Shown: piece after piece, positions 35,897-45,104 of the stretch | Numbering within the stretch: the stretch's first letter is position 1 | How the letters are laid out: each line of letters starts with the position of its first letter | Source: FEN-1297 sp046705645 | GTDB lineage: Bacteria > Bacteroidota > Ignavibacteria > Ignavibacteriales > Ignavibacteriaceae | Direction: 5' to 3' | NCBI GenBank assembly: GCA_046705645.1 | Contig: JBJKQE010000091.1 | Coordinates: 1-64,000, forward strand | DNA: 64,000 nt | Translations under genes and position numbers: made by a program | The notes under the pieces: model-generated | Told to the model about the DNA's origin: nothing | Database searches by the model: none | Seen by the model: only the letters and a program-made list of their open reading frames with translations

Positions 35897-37201
35897 TCAT
35901 CTGATTTCTTCCCCGATTGCTTCTTTTAAAGAATACATGTTAATTATATTCTCATATGAAACTCTTAAACTCAAAAGTTCAGCTTCGGAAAGTGAAGTTT
36001 CTGCGTCAATTAAATCCAAATTTGTAATTACACCGTCACGGTATCTTACCTCTGCTCTTGATAAAGCATCTTTTGCATGTTTCACTTGAACAGCAGTAGT
36101 TTTAATTTTTGATCTGCTTGCTTTTATATTTGTTACAGCTTCTTCAACTTGAGTTTTTATTGTTCTTTCTAATTCCAGTATTTTAGCATTAGACGATTTT
36201 AGAGTAGCATCTGCTTCTTCTACTTTTGCATCTTTTAAATTGCCGTTAAAAATAGGAATCGAAGCATTTATTCCTGCTGCCCAATTGCCTCTTAATACAT
36301 TTAGATTTGGCTCATATCCGTTTTTAAATCCGTAACTGGCGATAACATTAAGTGTTGGTAAATCTGTAAGTGAAGCTGCCTGTTTGGAAATAGTAGCACT
36401 ATTTTCAGCATCTCTGGCTAATTTCATTTCGGGTCTGTTTTGATATGCTTCCTGGATCAATGTTTCATCATTAATTGAAGTCGAATCCCACGAAAAATTT
36501 CCGGATAAATTTAATTCTTTACCGAATGGCCAGCCTAATAAGCTTTTAAGATAGATTTTTTCTTTACTAAGAGTATTCAGTAAATCTATCTTTTGATTTT
36601 CAGCAGCAGCTACTCTTACTTCTGTTGTAACTACATCAAAATCAGTTGCACTTCCGCTCAATACTTTCTTATTCGCATCTGCAATATGTTGTTTGAGTGT
36701 ATTTATCTGTTCATCTTTAACTTTTACACTTTTTTCTAAAAATAGGATTGAATAAAAAGCTTGAATTGTCTGATAGCTTAAACTGTTTTTAACTAAATGC
36801 ACTTTATCTTCGGCAGATAATTTATATGATTTTGCCAAATCCAAAAAAGCATTTCTTTTACCAAAATCATAAATTAAGTCGGAAGCAGCAATATGTGCAT
36901 CATAATTATTAGGAGGTGCTAATGTAAAGCCAAGCCCGCCGAATTCAATTGTTGGAATGGGACCAATTCTTGTGTAAGACAAACTTCCATCAACTCTTGG
37001 ATAATTAAAGCTATCCTGTTCTTTAATTTTAGCTTCAGCTGCATTTATCTGTTCTTCTGCCTGCTGCAACAGCGGCTGGTTTGTTAAAGTTAATTTAATA
37101 GCCTGCTTTATTGAGATTGAATCTTGATTAGCTTCTTGTGCATAGCCGCTAACGATTAATAATAATCCTAAAAATAAAGTGATTAATTTTTTATATTTCA
37201 T
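35897..37201 (-). CDS. TolC family outer-membrane efflux protein
   Basis: A 434-residue protein: signal peptide (about 1-21, ending SGYAQ), then the two repeats of the OEP family. Each has long coiled-coil helices, such as LLQQAEEQINAAEAKIKEQ and GAINASIPIFNG with NLKDAKVEEADATLKSSNAK, and the closing SEAELLSLRVSYENIINMYS. It forms the outer-membrane channel of a tripartite exporter. It sits 28 bp after the first DHA2 gene, with the HlyD adaptor further upstream, so the three parts of one machine are co-transcribed. Confidence 0.92.
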   Translation of the reverse strand: MKYKKLITLFLGLLLIVSGYAQEANQDSISIKQAIKLTLTNQPLLQQAEEQINAAEAKIKEQDSFNYPRVDGSLSYTRIGPIPTIEFGGLGFTLAPPNNYDAHIAASDLIYDFGKRNAFLDLAKSYKLSAEDKVHLVKNSLSYQTIQAFYSILFLEKSVKVKDEQINTLKQHIADANKKVLSGSATDFDVVTTEVRVAAAENQKIDLLNTLSKEKIYLKSLLGWPFGKELNLSGNFSWDSTSINDETLIQEAYQNRPEMKLARDAENSATISKQAASLTDLPTLNVIASYGFKNGYEPNLNVLRGNWAAGINASIPIFNGNLKDAKVEEADATLKSSNAKILELERTIKTQVEEAVTNIKASRSKIKTTAVQVKHAKDALSRAEVRYRDGVITNLDLIDAETSLSEAELLSLRVSYENIINMYSLKEAIGEEIR

Positions 37202-37228
37202 ATACTATTTTCCTTTGTATAAATGGAA

Positions 37229-38833
37229 TTATTCCATAGCCTGCATTTTTTCTCCGGATTTCTTTTTATGATACCTGAGAAAGAAAAGTGGAATTAATAA
37301 GAATAAAGTAATTACAGCACCAACATAAAAGTCATCAGTAATACCTTGAACAAAAGCCTGCCCGGCAACATTTTGAAGTATTAAAGCCTTGGCTCTTATA
37401 ATTACGTCCCGACCGGCACCGCCTACAGATTGCTGTACAAAATTTTTAAGACCATACACTGTATGCTGGAAAATATCGGAATTGGAATTAACAGCCTGTC
37501 CGAATATTTGTGTATGGAAAATAACTCTTCTTGTTAGAAGTGTACCAAGTATTGCAACACCAAAACTTCCTCCGACCTGCCTGATCGTATTAAATAATCC
37601 GGTTGCTTGTGCCATTTCATTTTTGGGAATATCATTTAAAGCAATTGTACTTAATGGAATAAACATAAAACCTAATCCGAATCCTCTAATTATAAGAGGC
37701 ACCATAATTGCATTGTATTCAGATGTAAGAGATAAATCTTTATAGAGGTACATACTGAAAAATGTAAGCACAATTCCAATGAAAATAGGTATTTTCGGAT
37801 TTAATTTATCTGTCATCCAGCCTGCAATAGGAGACATGATAGCTTGTATAATTCCTACGGGGAAAAATACAAGACCTGCTTGTAATGCAGTGTAACCAAG
37901 TGAGTTTTGAAGATAAATCGGCAAAAGAAATGAATTTCCGAAAAATGCCAATCCGAAAATAAAGAGCATAATATTGGCCATACCGAAATTACGGAATTTT
38001 AAAATCCGTAAATTTATTATCGGATGTTTAATCGTTAACTCAGTGGTTAGAAAAATTACAAAGCTGACGAAAGAAACAGCAAAACAAGTTAATATAAAGT
38101 TCGAAGTCCATCCTTCAGTATTCCACGCTGCATTACCATCAGATAAAGCTAACAGCAGGGATGTCAAAAATAAGGTCATAGAAACGAAACCCACAAAATC
38201 AAATGATCGTGCATGGGTGGTTTTATATTCCCTTAAAATTATGAGAGTTGCTATAAGAGCAACAATGCCAACCGGAACATTAACATCGAATATTGCATGC
38301 CAGCTAAAGCTGTCAATTAAATATCCACCAACCATAGGGCCAAGTGAAATTGATGCAGCGGCGGCTACACCCCAGAATCCCAGCGCCATTCCTCTTTGCT
38401 CTGGCGGGAACTCTCTGGTTACAATAGCCATACCTACAGGCATTATAAATCCGGCTCCTGCACCCTGGATAACTCTCATTGCAATAAGTACATTTTCATT
38501 TGGAGATAAACTGCATAATAATGAGCCGAGTGTAAATAAAAGCAATCCCAAGAAATAAGATTTTTTATAACCAAAATGGTCTGCAATCCATCCGGATGAA
38601 GGTAGTACTACTGCAAATACCAAAAGATAAGCAGTTAATACCCATTCAATTTTATCTACACTTGTGCCGAATGCAGCCATCATTTTTGTCAAACCAACAT
38701 TTACAATTGTTGCGTCAAGAACAGCCATAAATGTTCCGACCATAACATTCGCTAGGACGAACCATTTAAAAGACGGATGTTCGTGAAGGTTTGACAGCTG
38801 CCTCACGTTTCCATTATTTGAAATCTTAGCCAT
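37229..38833 (-). CDS. DHA2-family MFS drug transporter (EmrB/QacA-like)
   Basis: A 534-residue 14-helix major facilitator: LANVMVGTFMAVLDATIVNV, SGWIADHFGYKKSYFLG (motif A), IQGAGAGFIMPVGMAIVTRE, GFWGVAAAASISLGPMVGGY (motif C). The inner pump of an EmrAB-TolC-type machine: HlyD lies 3 bp upstream and TolC 28 bp downstream. The substrate is unknown. A paralogue at 32619 is over most of its length very similar, so the region carries two copies of the pump but only one adaptor and one channel. Confidence 0.93.
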   Translation of the reverse strand: MAKISNNGNVRQLSNLHEHPSFKWFVLANVMVGTFMAVLDATIVNVGLTKMMAAFGTSVDKIEWVLTAYLLVFAVVLPSSGWIADHFGYKKSYFLGLLLFTLGSLLCSLSPNENVLIAMRVIQGAGAGFIMPVGMAIVTREFPPEQRGMALGFWGVAAAASISLGPMVGGYLIDSFSWHAIFDVNVPVGIVALIATLIILREYKTTHARSFDFVGFVSMTLFLTSLLLALSDGNAAWNTEGWTSNFILTCFAVSFVSFVIFLTTELTIKHPIINLRILKFRNFGMANIMLFIFGLAFFGNSFLLPIYLQNSLGYTALQAGLVFFPVGIIQAIMSPIAGWMTDKLNPKIPIFIGIVLTFFSMYLYKDLSLTSEYNAIMVPLIIRGFGLGFMFIPLSTIALNDIPKNEMAQATGLFNTIRQVGGSFGVAILGTLLTRRVIFHTQIFGQAVNSNSDIFQHTVYGLKNFVQQSVGGAGRDVIIRAKALILQNVAGQAFVQGITDDFYVGAVITLFLLIPLFFLRYHKKKSGEKMQAME

Positions 38834-38836
38834 ATA

Positions 38837-39841
38837 TTATTTTACCTTAACTTTAATCTCTACAGACATTCCCGGCAATAATTTTATATTCTTTGGCGGA
38901 TCTTGCTGGCCATTCTTTATTACAGGGTTTATAGAAATCTTAATTGGTACGCGCTGAGTAACTTTAGTAAAATTACCAGACGCGTTTGAAGGCGGAATTA
39001 ATGAAAATTGAGATGCAGTATTAGAACCTATTTGAAATACTTGTCCCTTAAAATCCTGATCAGGATATGTATCAACAGAAATATCTACGGTATCTCCAAG
39101 GTGAATAGAGCCAAGTTTTGTTTCTTCTAAATCTGCTGTTACCCAAACATTTTTAAGATTATAAATTGTAAAAATCGGCTGGCCGGGAGAAACAACATCT
39201 CCTGTTAAAACCCATCTCTTTGCAACAATGCCGTCCATCGGAGAGAAAATTTCAGTATTCTGTAATTGTGTTTTTATAACTTTTAATTGTGCTTGAGCAG
39301 TTCCTACCTTGGACACTGAAATATTGTATGCGGCCTTTGCTGCTTCCAATGCTTTCTGCATATGATCAAATTGTTCTTTTGGAATTACATTATCTTTAAA
39401 CTGAGTCTGTGCACGCTTAAAATCATCCTGAGCTTTCTCGACATTTACTTTAGCAAGTGTTATGCTCTCTTTGTCTAGATCCAGCATTGCTTCAGCTTGA
39501 CTTTCCTGTGCCTTTAAATCAGTCGGGTCCAGTTTAACAAGTAACTGGCCTTGTTTAACCGTATCACCCTCATCGACATTTAAATCGGTAATTCTTCCAA
39601 GAATTTTAGAACTTACCGATAATTGATTACCATCTATGTATGCGTCGTCGGTATAAACATATCCTAATTGGCCGATATACCAATAAACACCTATAATAGC
39701 TGCAATTAGAATTATAAAAAATGGTATTATAATTTTTTTCTTTTTGAACAAAGGAACATCATCAATGTTTTGATCTTTGTCCAAGTTTAATCCTTTCTGG
39801 TTAGGATTATTTTGGTTTTTCATATCTTCATCTTGTGCCAT
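38837..39841 (-). CDS. HlyD family periplasmic adaptor (EmrA-like)
   Basis: A 334-residue membrane-fusion protein. A single N-terminal membrane helix (about 35-55) follows a charged cytosolic tail. Next come the biotinyl-lipoyl-like segments (YTDDAYIDGNQLSVSSKILG, VDEGDTVKQGQLLVKLDPTD), a long coiled coil (about 105-200), and the beta-barrel VWVTADLEETKLGSIHLGDT. The C-terminal strand ends LLPGMSVEIKVKVK. It bridges the DHA2 pump and TolC. It lies between the TetR gene (35 bp) and the pump (3 bp). Confidence 0.94.
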   Translation of the reverse strand: MAQDEDMKNQNNPNQKGLNLDKDQNIDDVPLFKKKKIIIPFFIILIAAIIGVYWYIGQLGYVYTDDAYIDGNQLSVSSKILGRITDLNVDEGDTVKQGQLLVKLDPTDLKAQESQAEAMLDLDKESITLAKVNVEKAQDDFKRAQTQFKDNVIPKEQFDHMQKALEAAKAAYNISVSKVGTAQAQLKVIKTQLQNTEIFSPMDGIVAKRWVLTGDVVSPGQPIFTIYNLKNVWVTADLEETKLGSIHLGDTVDISVDTYPDQDFKGQVFQIGSNTASQFSLIPPSNASGNFTKVTQRVPIKISINPVIKNGQQDPPKNIKLLPGMSVEIKVKVK

Positions 39842-39876
39842 AAATATTTTTCCTTATTGAATAAAATTTCTATTAA

Positions 39877-40491
39877 TTATCTTTTTATAATTCCGTGAAT
39901 AAAAATATCGGTAGCTATCATCATTTCTCTTTGCAAATTAACTCTGGTATCATCATCAACACCTTGCCCCTTTGCCCATCTAAGTACGTTGCATCTAAGT
40001 CCCTGAAGTATATGCAGAAAAACTTCTGCTGTTTCATCATTTAAATCCTGGTTAAATTCATTCGACTTTTTACCCTCATCAATTATTTTTTTAATTAAAC
40101 TCATTTCAACTTCTGCAAAATCTAAAAATATTTTTTTGAAGAGAGATTTTGTATCGAAGTATGCATGTACACTTAATGTTCCAAGGTTGAGTAATTTCTG
40201 AAAGAAAATCATCCTTTGTTCAACATAACTTTTAAGTTTTTGTGATGCCGAATTTGGTTCGCTCATTATGAGCTCAATATTTTTTTGTAGTTCATTTAGT
40301 TCTTGTGAAATAACTGCTCTAAATAAATCTTCCTTTGTGGGGAAATAATAATAAAGCGAAGCTTTTCCCATTTCAACATCAGTTGCAATTTCATCCATTG
40401 TAACCTTAGAAAAACCGTAATGTGCAAAGCGTTTTCGTGCCGCTTGAATTATTATTGTTTCTTTTTCTTTAGTACTTTCTTCTTGAGACAT
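39877..40491 (-). CDS. TetR/AcrR family transcriptional regulator of the efflux operon
   Basis: A 204-residue regulator. The N-terminal DNA-binding part reads IIIQAARKRFAHYGFSKVTM, then ATDVEMGKASLYYYFPTKED, the standard TetR helix-turn-helix. The all-helical C-terminal half is the ligand pocket and is not recognisable as a subtype. It is the first gene of the efflux operon, and the inverted repeats over its promoter (40502-40563) suggest it represses its own operon until bound by a substrate of the pump. That control is inference from arrangement. Confidence 0.92.
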   Translation of the reverse strand: MSQEESTKEKETIIIQAARKRFAHYGFSKVTMDEIATDVEMGKASLYYYFPTKEDLFRAVISQELNELQKNIELIMSEPNSASQKLKSYVEQRMIFFQKLLNLGTLSVHAYFDTKSLFKKIFLDFAEVEMSLIKKIIDEGKKSNEFNQDLNDETAEVFLHILQGLRCNVLRWAKGQGVDDDTRVNLQREMMIATDIFIHGIIKR

Positions 40492-40501
40492 ATTTTTCAG
40501 C

Positions 40502-40563
40502 TTTCGACTAATTTACTTGACGGGTCGAAATATAGAACATTTGTTAACATTAGTCAACTGTTC
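40502..40563. promoter_or_regulatory. Candidate TetR operators upstream of the efflux operon
   Basis: Two inverted repeats lie next to each other. One is TTTCGAC (40502-40508) with GTCGAAA (40524-40530), a perfect 7-bp match 15 bases apart. The other is GAACA-N3-GTT (from 40535) with AAC-N-TGTTC (up to 40563), imperfect. They cover the -10, spacer and -35 of the promoter, as expected for a repressor site. Confidence 0.55.
40529..40557 (-). promoter_or_regulatory. sigma70-like promoter of the TetR/efflux operon
   Basis: Minus strand: TTGACT (40557-40552), exactly 17 bases, then TATATT (40534-40529). This would start transcription about 30 bases before the TetR ATG at 40491. It is the best-scoring promoter by eye in the window. 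Confidence 0.65.
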
Positions 40564-40678
40564 TTATCAAGTCTAGAGTAATGGTTTTGATAAAAAGCAC
40601 ACTGGGGTAAGTTTTTATTCGATTTTTAAAGTTTTTACAATATTTTCAGTTATGATTGGGTTAAAATTCTATGATGTT

Positions 40679-42229
40679 TCAATCACTCTTCAAATCATCA
40701 ATCATCTTCATTTTCAAATTCCAAAGATTATTCGATAAAGAAACATGGTAAACATGAGGATTTATTAATCTTTTTACTCCGGAATCTAAAAGATCAAGAT
40801 CATTTGATAATATGTTTCTGATATTATCAATTGAAGGGAATTCATAAACTTGTTTGCCTTCTTTTAATATCTCCACAAGAAGAGGTTCTGATTTTGAAAT
40901 TTGGTTTTGTGCTATTTTCCTGTGTTTACCGGGATCTGTCGGATGGTGAAGGAACAATTGTGAATCTGATTTTATATCCTCATCCTCTAAACCGATTAAG
41001 TCTGCTGTTGTTTTGTTGTTATTATTATATAGTCTCCAAACCTGTTTGTTGCCAGGTAAAGGAATTTTTTCCGGCGTCTCCGATATTTTAATTATAGGTT
41101 CCCAATTATTATTATTTTTAACTGCAACTAATTTATAAACACCTCCAAGAGCAGGATCACCCGAAGAAGTAATTAATCTTGTTCCGACTCCGAATGTAAG
41201 TCTTTTTATTAAACTGTCAGGTTCAATTCCATATTTAGGAGCTTCTTGATTTATTTGAGTGATAATCTGCCAGATGTTCATTTCATCCAGTTCATTAGAA
41301 AGAACAATTTTAATTTCAGAAAATCCTGCTTCATTTAATAACTTGGCGGCTTGTATACTCAAGTAGGCTAAATCTCCTGAGTCTAAACGTATTCCAATTG
41401 GATGATGACCTTTTTGCTTTAACTTTTCAAAAACTTTAATAGCATTCGGAATACCGCTTTCTAATGAATTAATTGTATCAACTAAAAGTATACAATCATC
41501 AGGATAAAGTTCTGCAAAAGCATTAAATGAATCTAGTTCAGTCATTCCCATTGAAATAAAAAGCTGAACCATACTATGTGCATGAGTTCCTTTTGGCGGA
41601 TAACCTAAAAGTAAAGATATACCTACATTGGATGTAAAATCCGCACCGCCGATTAATGCACCGCGAACTCCTGCAATTGCGCCTCTATCCTGCGCTCTTC
41701 TTGCCCCAAATTCAAGTAAAAGCTGACCTCTAGCCATTTCTTTGATTCTAGATGCTTTTGTTGCTACGAGTGTCTGAAAGTTCAGCTGATTTAATAATGC
41801 AGTTTCTAAAATTTGTGCAATTGCCAACGGACCCTGAACAACAGTTAACGGTTCATAAGGATGTACTACTCGTCCTTCAGGAATTGATTTTAAATTAATT
41901 TTATTAAAATTTCCATTTATTGAAAGCCACTTAAGAAAATCATCTGAAAATAATTGTTTACCGCTGGCAGTTTTTTGTTCTTTAAGCAGATTAATTTCTT
42001 CGTCTCTAAAAAAGGAATTTTGCATCCAATCAATCAGCCATTCAAGACCGGCATTAACACAGTATCCGGCTTTATGCAAACCATAATCAGGATATTGGCG
42101 GAAGTAGTGATCAAATAGTGCAGGCTTTTCATGAACTCCCATATTAAAATATAACTGCGCCATCATCAGTTGATACTGATCAGTAAATAAAATTCCTTCA
42201 CTGATTTTTTGATTAAATTTTTTTAACAA
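40679..42229 (-). CDS. pncB: Nicotinate phosphoribosyltransferase
   Basis: A 516-residue cytoplasmic enzyme that joins nicotinate and PRPP to give nicotinate mononucleotide, the salvage entry to NAD. Features: the start ILFTDQYQLMMAQLYFNMGV, the catalytic-loop part EFGARRAQDRGAIAGVRGAL, the phosphate-binding GIRLDSGDLAYLS, and VGTRLITSSGDPALGGVYKL. The length is at the long end for the family (usual 390-500), with extra sequence at the C-terminus. It stands alone, divergent from the alpha/beta-hydrolase gene. Confidence 0.95.
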   Translation of the reverse strand: MLKKFNQKISEGILFTDQYQLMMAQLYFNMGVHEKPALFDHYFRQYPDYGLHKAGYCVNAGLEWLIDWMQNSFFRDEEINLLKEQKTASGKQLFSDDFLKWLSINGNFNKINLKSIPEGRVVHPYEPLTVVQGPLAIAQILETALLNQLNFQTLVATKASRIKEMARGQLLLEFGARRAQDRGAIAGVRGALIGGADFTSNVGISLLLGYPPKGTHAHSMVQLFISMGMTELDSFNAFAELYPDDCILLVDTINSLESGIPNAIKVFEKLKQKGHHPIGIRLDSGDLAYLSIQAAKLLNEAGFSEIKIVLSNELDEMNIWQIITQINQEAPKYGIEPDSLIKRLTFGVGTRLITSSGDPALGGVYKLVAVKNNNNWEPIIKISETPEKIPLPGNKQVWRLYNNNNKTTADLIGLEDEDIKSDSQLFLHHPTDPGKHRKIAQNQISKSEPLLVEILKEGKQVYEFPSIDNIRNILSNDLDLLDSGVKRLINPHVYHVSLSNNLWNLKMKMIDDLKSD

Positions 42230-42380
42230 TTTCCTTCTCTTTTGTTCACTGAAATATTTTCTTTATTTGCAAAGTTAATTATTTAAATGAAAAAAAAGTG
42301 TAATGATAACTACTTTTCGTTAGTTTTAAATTGGTTAATTAAAGTTATAAATCTATTTTCTATAAATCAGGAAGTCTAAA

Positions 42381-43403
42381 ATGACGAAGCGTTTATTATT
42401 ATCAGTTTTTTTAATAACAATTTTAAGCATAATTGTTCCTGCTCAAACAATTCAAAAATTTGCAGATATTGGAAACTTTAAACTCGAAAACGGACAAGTG
42501 ATTAAAGATTGTAAAATAGGATACAGAACTTTCGGAAAGTTGGATAATGATAAATCAAATGCAATTTTATTCCCTACATGGTTCGGCGGAAATTCCGAAG
42601 GACTTCAATTTTTAATTGGACAGGGCAAAATAGCTGATAGTACAAAATACTTTGTTATTGCTGTTGATGCTTTGGGAGACGGAGTCTCATCTTCACCTTC
42701 GAACAGTAAATTACAATCAAACGAAAATTTTCCGCTGTTTAATATTCGAGATATGGTAAATACTCAATATGAATTTGTAACCAAAATTTTAAACTTAAAA
42801 CATTTGTTTTGTGTTATGGGCGGATCAATGGGTGGAATGCAGACTTTTCAATGGGTGGTATCCTATCCGGACTTCATGGATAAAGCCGTTGCCTGGGTTG
42901 GTTCGCCAAAACTTACATCCTATGATTTGCTTCTAATGAATACAGAACTTCAGACAATTAATACTGAATTAGATTGTAAAGCACCCAAAGAAGATATAAT
43001 GAAAACCATTGCTGATATAACTGCTCTCAATATAACCACACCTGAATACAGAGTAACACATACAAAACCTGGTGACTTCGAAACTTTTATTCGTGATTTT
43101 CATAAAAGCTTTTCAAAGGAATTCAATGTATATGATTGGAGAAGCCAGCTAAAGGCGATTTTAGCTAATGATGTGTCATATCCTTTTAATGAAGATATGA
43201 AAAAGGCCGCTTCCAGAGTAAAAGCAAAAATGCTTATTATACCTTCATTGCAAGATCATATGGTTAACCCGAATCCCGCAATAAATTTTGCTAAATTGAT
43301 AAACGCTGAAGTTCTTAAATTAGATAATGACTGCGGACATCTCGCACCTGGATGTGAAATAGAAAAAGTTAATAAAGTAGTAAATCAATTCCTTGATAAA
43401 TAA
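42381..43403 (+). CDS. Exported alpha/beta hydrolase, homoserine O-acetyltransferase-like fold
   Basis: A 340-residue protein with a signal peptide (SVFLITILSIIVPAQ) and a MetX-like alpha/beta hydrolase. It has GYRTFGKLDNDKSNAILFPT, the nucleophile elbow FCVMGGSMGGMQTFQWV (Ser in GGSMGG), Asp in SLQDHMV, and His in NDCGHLAPGCE. True homoserine acetyltransferases are cytoplasmic; the signal peptide means this is probably an exported esterase or acyltransferase of that family, not a methionine enzyme. Convergent with the HEAT gene 6 bp away. Confidence 0.82.
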   Translation: MTKRLLLSVFLITILSIIVPAQTIQKFADIGNFKLENGQVIKDCKIGYRTFGKLDNDKSNAILFPTWFGGNSEGLQFLIGQGKIADSTKYFVIAVDALGDGVSSSPSNSKLQSNENFPLFNIRDMVNTQYEFVTKILNLKHLFCVMGGSMGGMQTFQWVVSYPDFMDKAVAWVGSPKLTSYDLLLMNTELQTINTELDCKAPKEDIMKTIADITALNITTPEYRVTHTKPGDFETFIRDFHKSFSKEFNVYDWRSQLKAILANDVSYPFNEDMKKAASRVKAKMLIIPSLQDHMVNPNPAINFAKLINAEVLKLDNDCGHLAPGCEIEKVNKVVNQFLDK

Positions 43404-43409
43404 AAGTTT

Positions 43410-43943
43410 CTAACTTTTCGATTCTTTATTTAGTTCGGCAAGTTTTGCATTTGCTGAAAGGGGAATTTGTGTATCTTCCATATCTTTACTTATCAGCATG
43501 GGAATTATGTTAGTGGTATCATCAAATGATTTTCTAACTACTAATTCTTTTAAAATATGATGTGCAGTTTCACAAAAGTTAATTGATTCGTAATTTGTTA
43601 AAATTGATTTTAATAAAGGTTTTACGGCTTGCTGTTCTAATTCAATCATCCCTTCAGCGGCAACCCAGCGGATATCTTCATTTTCATCGTCTAAACATTT
43701 TAATATAACCGGAATCGTATCTGGATGAGAGATACTGCTTATTGTTTTTATTGCTTCCCACCGGGTTCTGTAATCTTCCGAATTTAGCAGTTCTTCGAGA
43801 TAAGAAATAGCCGACCTTCCTATTTTTACTAATAAAACCCTTGCATATTGCCTTTTTAATCCATCTTTGCCGGTTAGAACTTTAATTAATTTTTCAATAT
43901 TGGTATCATCTATTGAAAAATCACCTAATCTTGATACCGTAAT
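43410..43943 (-). CDS. HEAT-repeat protein with no normal start codon
   Basis: The minus-strand frame is open from the stop at 43410 to a stop at 43959-43961 and encodes about 178 residues of HEAT repeats: GLKRQYARVLLVKIGRSAIS, RTRWEAIKTISSISHPDTIP, DDENEDIRWVAAEGMIELEQ. The first ATG in frame is at 43649, inside the third repeat. Upstream, a strong GGAGG (43949-43945) is followed only by ATT (43943) or ACG (43940) in frame; an ATG at 43953 is in another frame. So either a rare start is used or a small indel has broken the 5' end. The start given is tentative. It has no clear partner. Confidence 0.6.
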   Translation of the reverse strand: MTVSRLGDFSIDDTNIEKLIKVLTGKDGLKRQYARVLLVKIGRSAISYLEELLNSEDYRTRWEAIKTISSISHPDTIPVILKCLDDENEDIRWVAAEGMIELEQQAVKPLLKSILTNYESINFCETAHHILKELVVRKSFDDTTNIIPMLISKDMEDTQIPLSANAKLAELNKESKS

Positions 43944-44351
43944 ACCTCCGCATATAAATTAAGATTCCGGAATTCTTTCATTATAATATTTTTTCCCAAT
44001 AATAATTGTAAATAATATGAAGTATTAATTAATTAAAATTAAACTCTTTTAATTTAAACAAAGATGTTAAAACATTATTTCGTTATTATTCGTGATGAAA
44101 GACAAATTAGCGGTTTAAAATATTTTGTTAAGACAATATTAAAAGCTGGAAAATAACTATAGATATACTAAGATGTATTAATAGATATTTTAACTTAATA
44201 TTTATTTAAAACTAAAAGTTAAAATGATGCGGCCGCATAAATGAGGATGTATTTTTCTAATTGATTTGCAAGCTTTCAATGGCTATGCAAATCAATTAGT
44301 AATTTTAAATTATTTATATAAATACCGTCTATTTATTCAATAAAAAATATT
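43944..44351. other. Intergenic region between HEAT and BON genes
   Basis: About 400 bp with no gene. It holds one long inverted repeat (44257-44299) and a GCGGCCGC octamer near 44230 that stands out in this AT-rich DNA. Confidence 0.3.
44257..44299. other. Strong hairpin downstream of the BON gene
   Basis: CTAATTGATTTGCA and TGCAAATCAATTAG form a perfect 14-bp stem enclosing a further AGC/GCT pairing. There is no T tract on the minus strand after the stem, so if it ends the BON transcript it does so weakly. Confidence 0.55.
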
Positions 44352-45104
44352 TTATGCAATAGGTTTAATATCATCTATTACTTTTTTAACTCCCTCAACC
44401 TTATAACAATCAGTAGTCAAGTGATCAATTCCCCAAATATCGCTCGAATGTCCTGACAGAGTAATATCCCCTTTGTTAACCGATAGACGGATATTCTTGT
44501 CCAGAGGAAAATCTTCTTTAATAATATCGTTAACGACCATATCTATATTTTTACTGCTTTCGGCCTTAGCTTTAGGAAGGACCTTTATGAGGTTTATTAT
44601 CCCCGTGGCGCCTTTTTCCCACGAAGCAACTGTTTCTGCCTGCAATTTTTCGCTTGGATAACTTACCGTGCCTCTTAATACCACTAATCCGTTAGCTATT
44701 ACCCGGACTCTTATTTTATTTGGTTCGAGAATGGACGGGTCAAGTGTCATGTTATATTTTATTCGGTCTCTAATTATATCATTAGGAATTAATGAGGCAT
44801 TTACTGAAATAAAATCGTCTATTCCCTTAACTCCCGGAACTTTTGATACAATATCAAAGATATTATACTTATTATATAATGAGTTAACGCTGCCTTCTAT
44901 TTTTACTATCCCTTTTCTATTTGTCGAAATATTAAAATTTTGATCGTAATTTTCAGAAATAGCATTTCTTACTCTTTGTAATAAAGAATTAGTTTTATTT
45001 AAAGCCATTATGCTGGAACTAATTCCGATAATCAGAGCAATGGCTAAAATCGAAATTGTGTCTATTCTTTTATACAACTTTAAATTAAACATAGCTGCCT
45101 CCAT
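44352..45104 (-). CDS. Three-BON-domain membrane-anchored protein
   Basis: A 250-residue protein. A hydrophobic N-terminal segment (about 15-35, ISILAIALIIGISSSIMA) is followed by three BON domains: about 38-105 (GIVKIEGSVNSLYNKYNIFD), 108-180 (RVRVIANGLVVLRGTVSYPS), and 185-250 (VNKGDITLSGHSSDIWGIDH). The repeated G-x-V-x-L-x-G pattern is the BON signature, found in OsmY and in proteins that bind membranes. It is probably periplasmic and tied to the inner membrane, and may help cope with osmotic or envelope stress. Confidence 0.87.
   Translation of the reverse strand: MEAAMFNLKLYKRIDTISILAIALIIGISSSIMALNKTNSLLQRVRNAISENYDQNFNISTNRKGIVKIEGSVNSLYNKYNIFDIVSKVPGVKGIDDFISVNASLIPNDIIRDRIKYNMTLDPSILEPNKIRVRVIANGLVVLRGTVSYPSEKLQAETVASWEKGATGIINLIKVLPKAKAESSKNIDMVVNDIIKEDFPLDKNIRLSVNKGDITLSGHSSDIWGIDHLTTDCYKVEGVKKVIDDIKPIA

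Noticed and set aside
37389..38558. Long open frames on the plus strand inside the DHA2 transporter
   Set aside because: They are antisense to a clear MFS gene, have no family features and no ribosome sites; they arise from the codon use of the transporter.
42381..43403. metX (methionine biosynthesis) gene symbol
   Set aside because: The signal peptide makes a cytoplasmic homoserine acetyltransferase unlikely, and no methionine genes are near.
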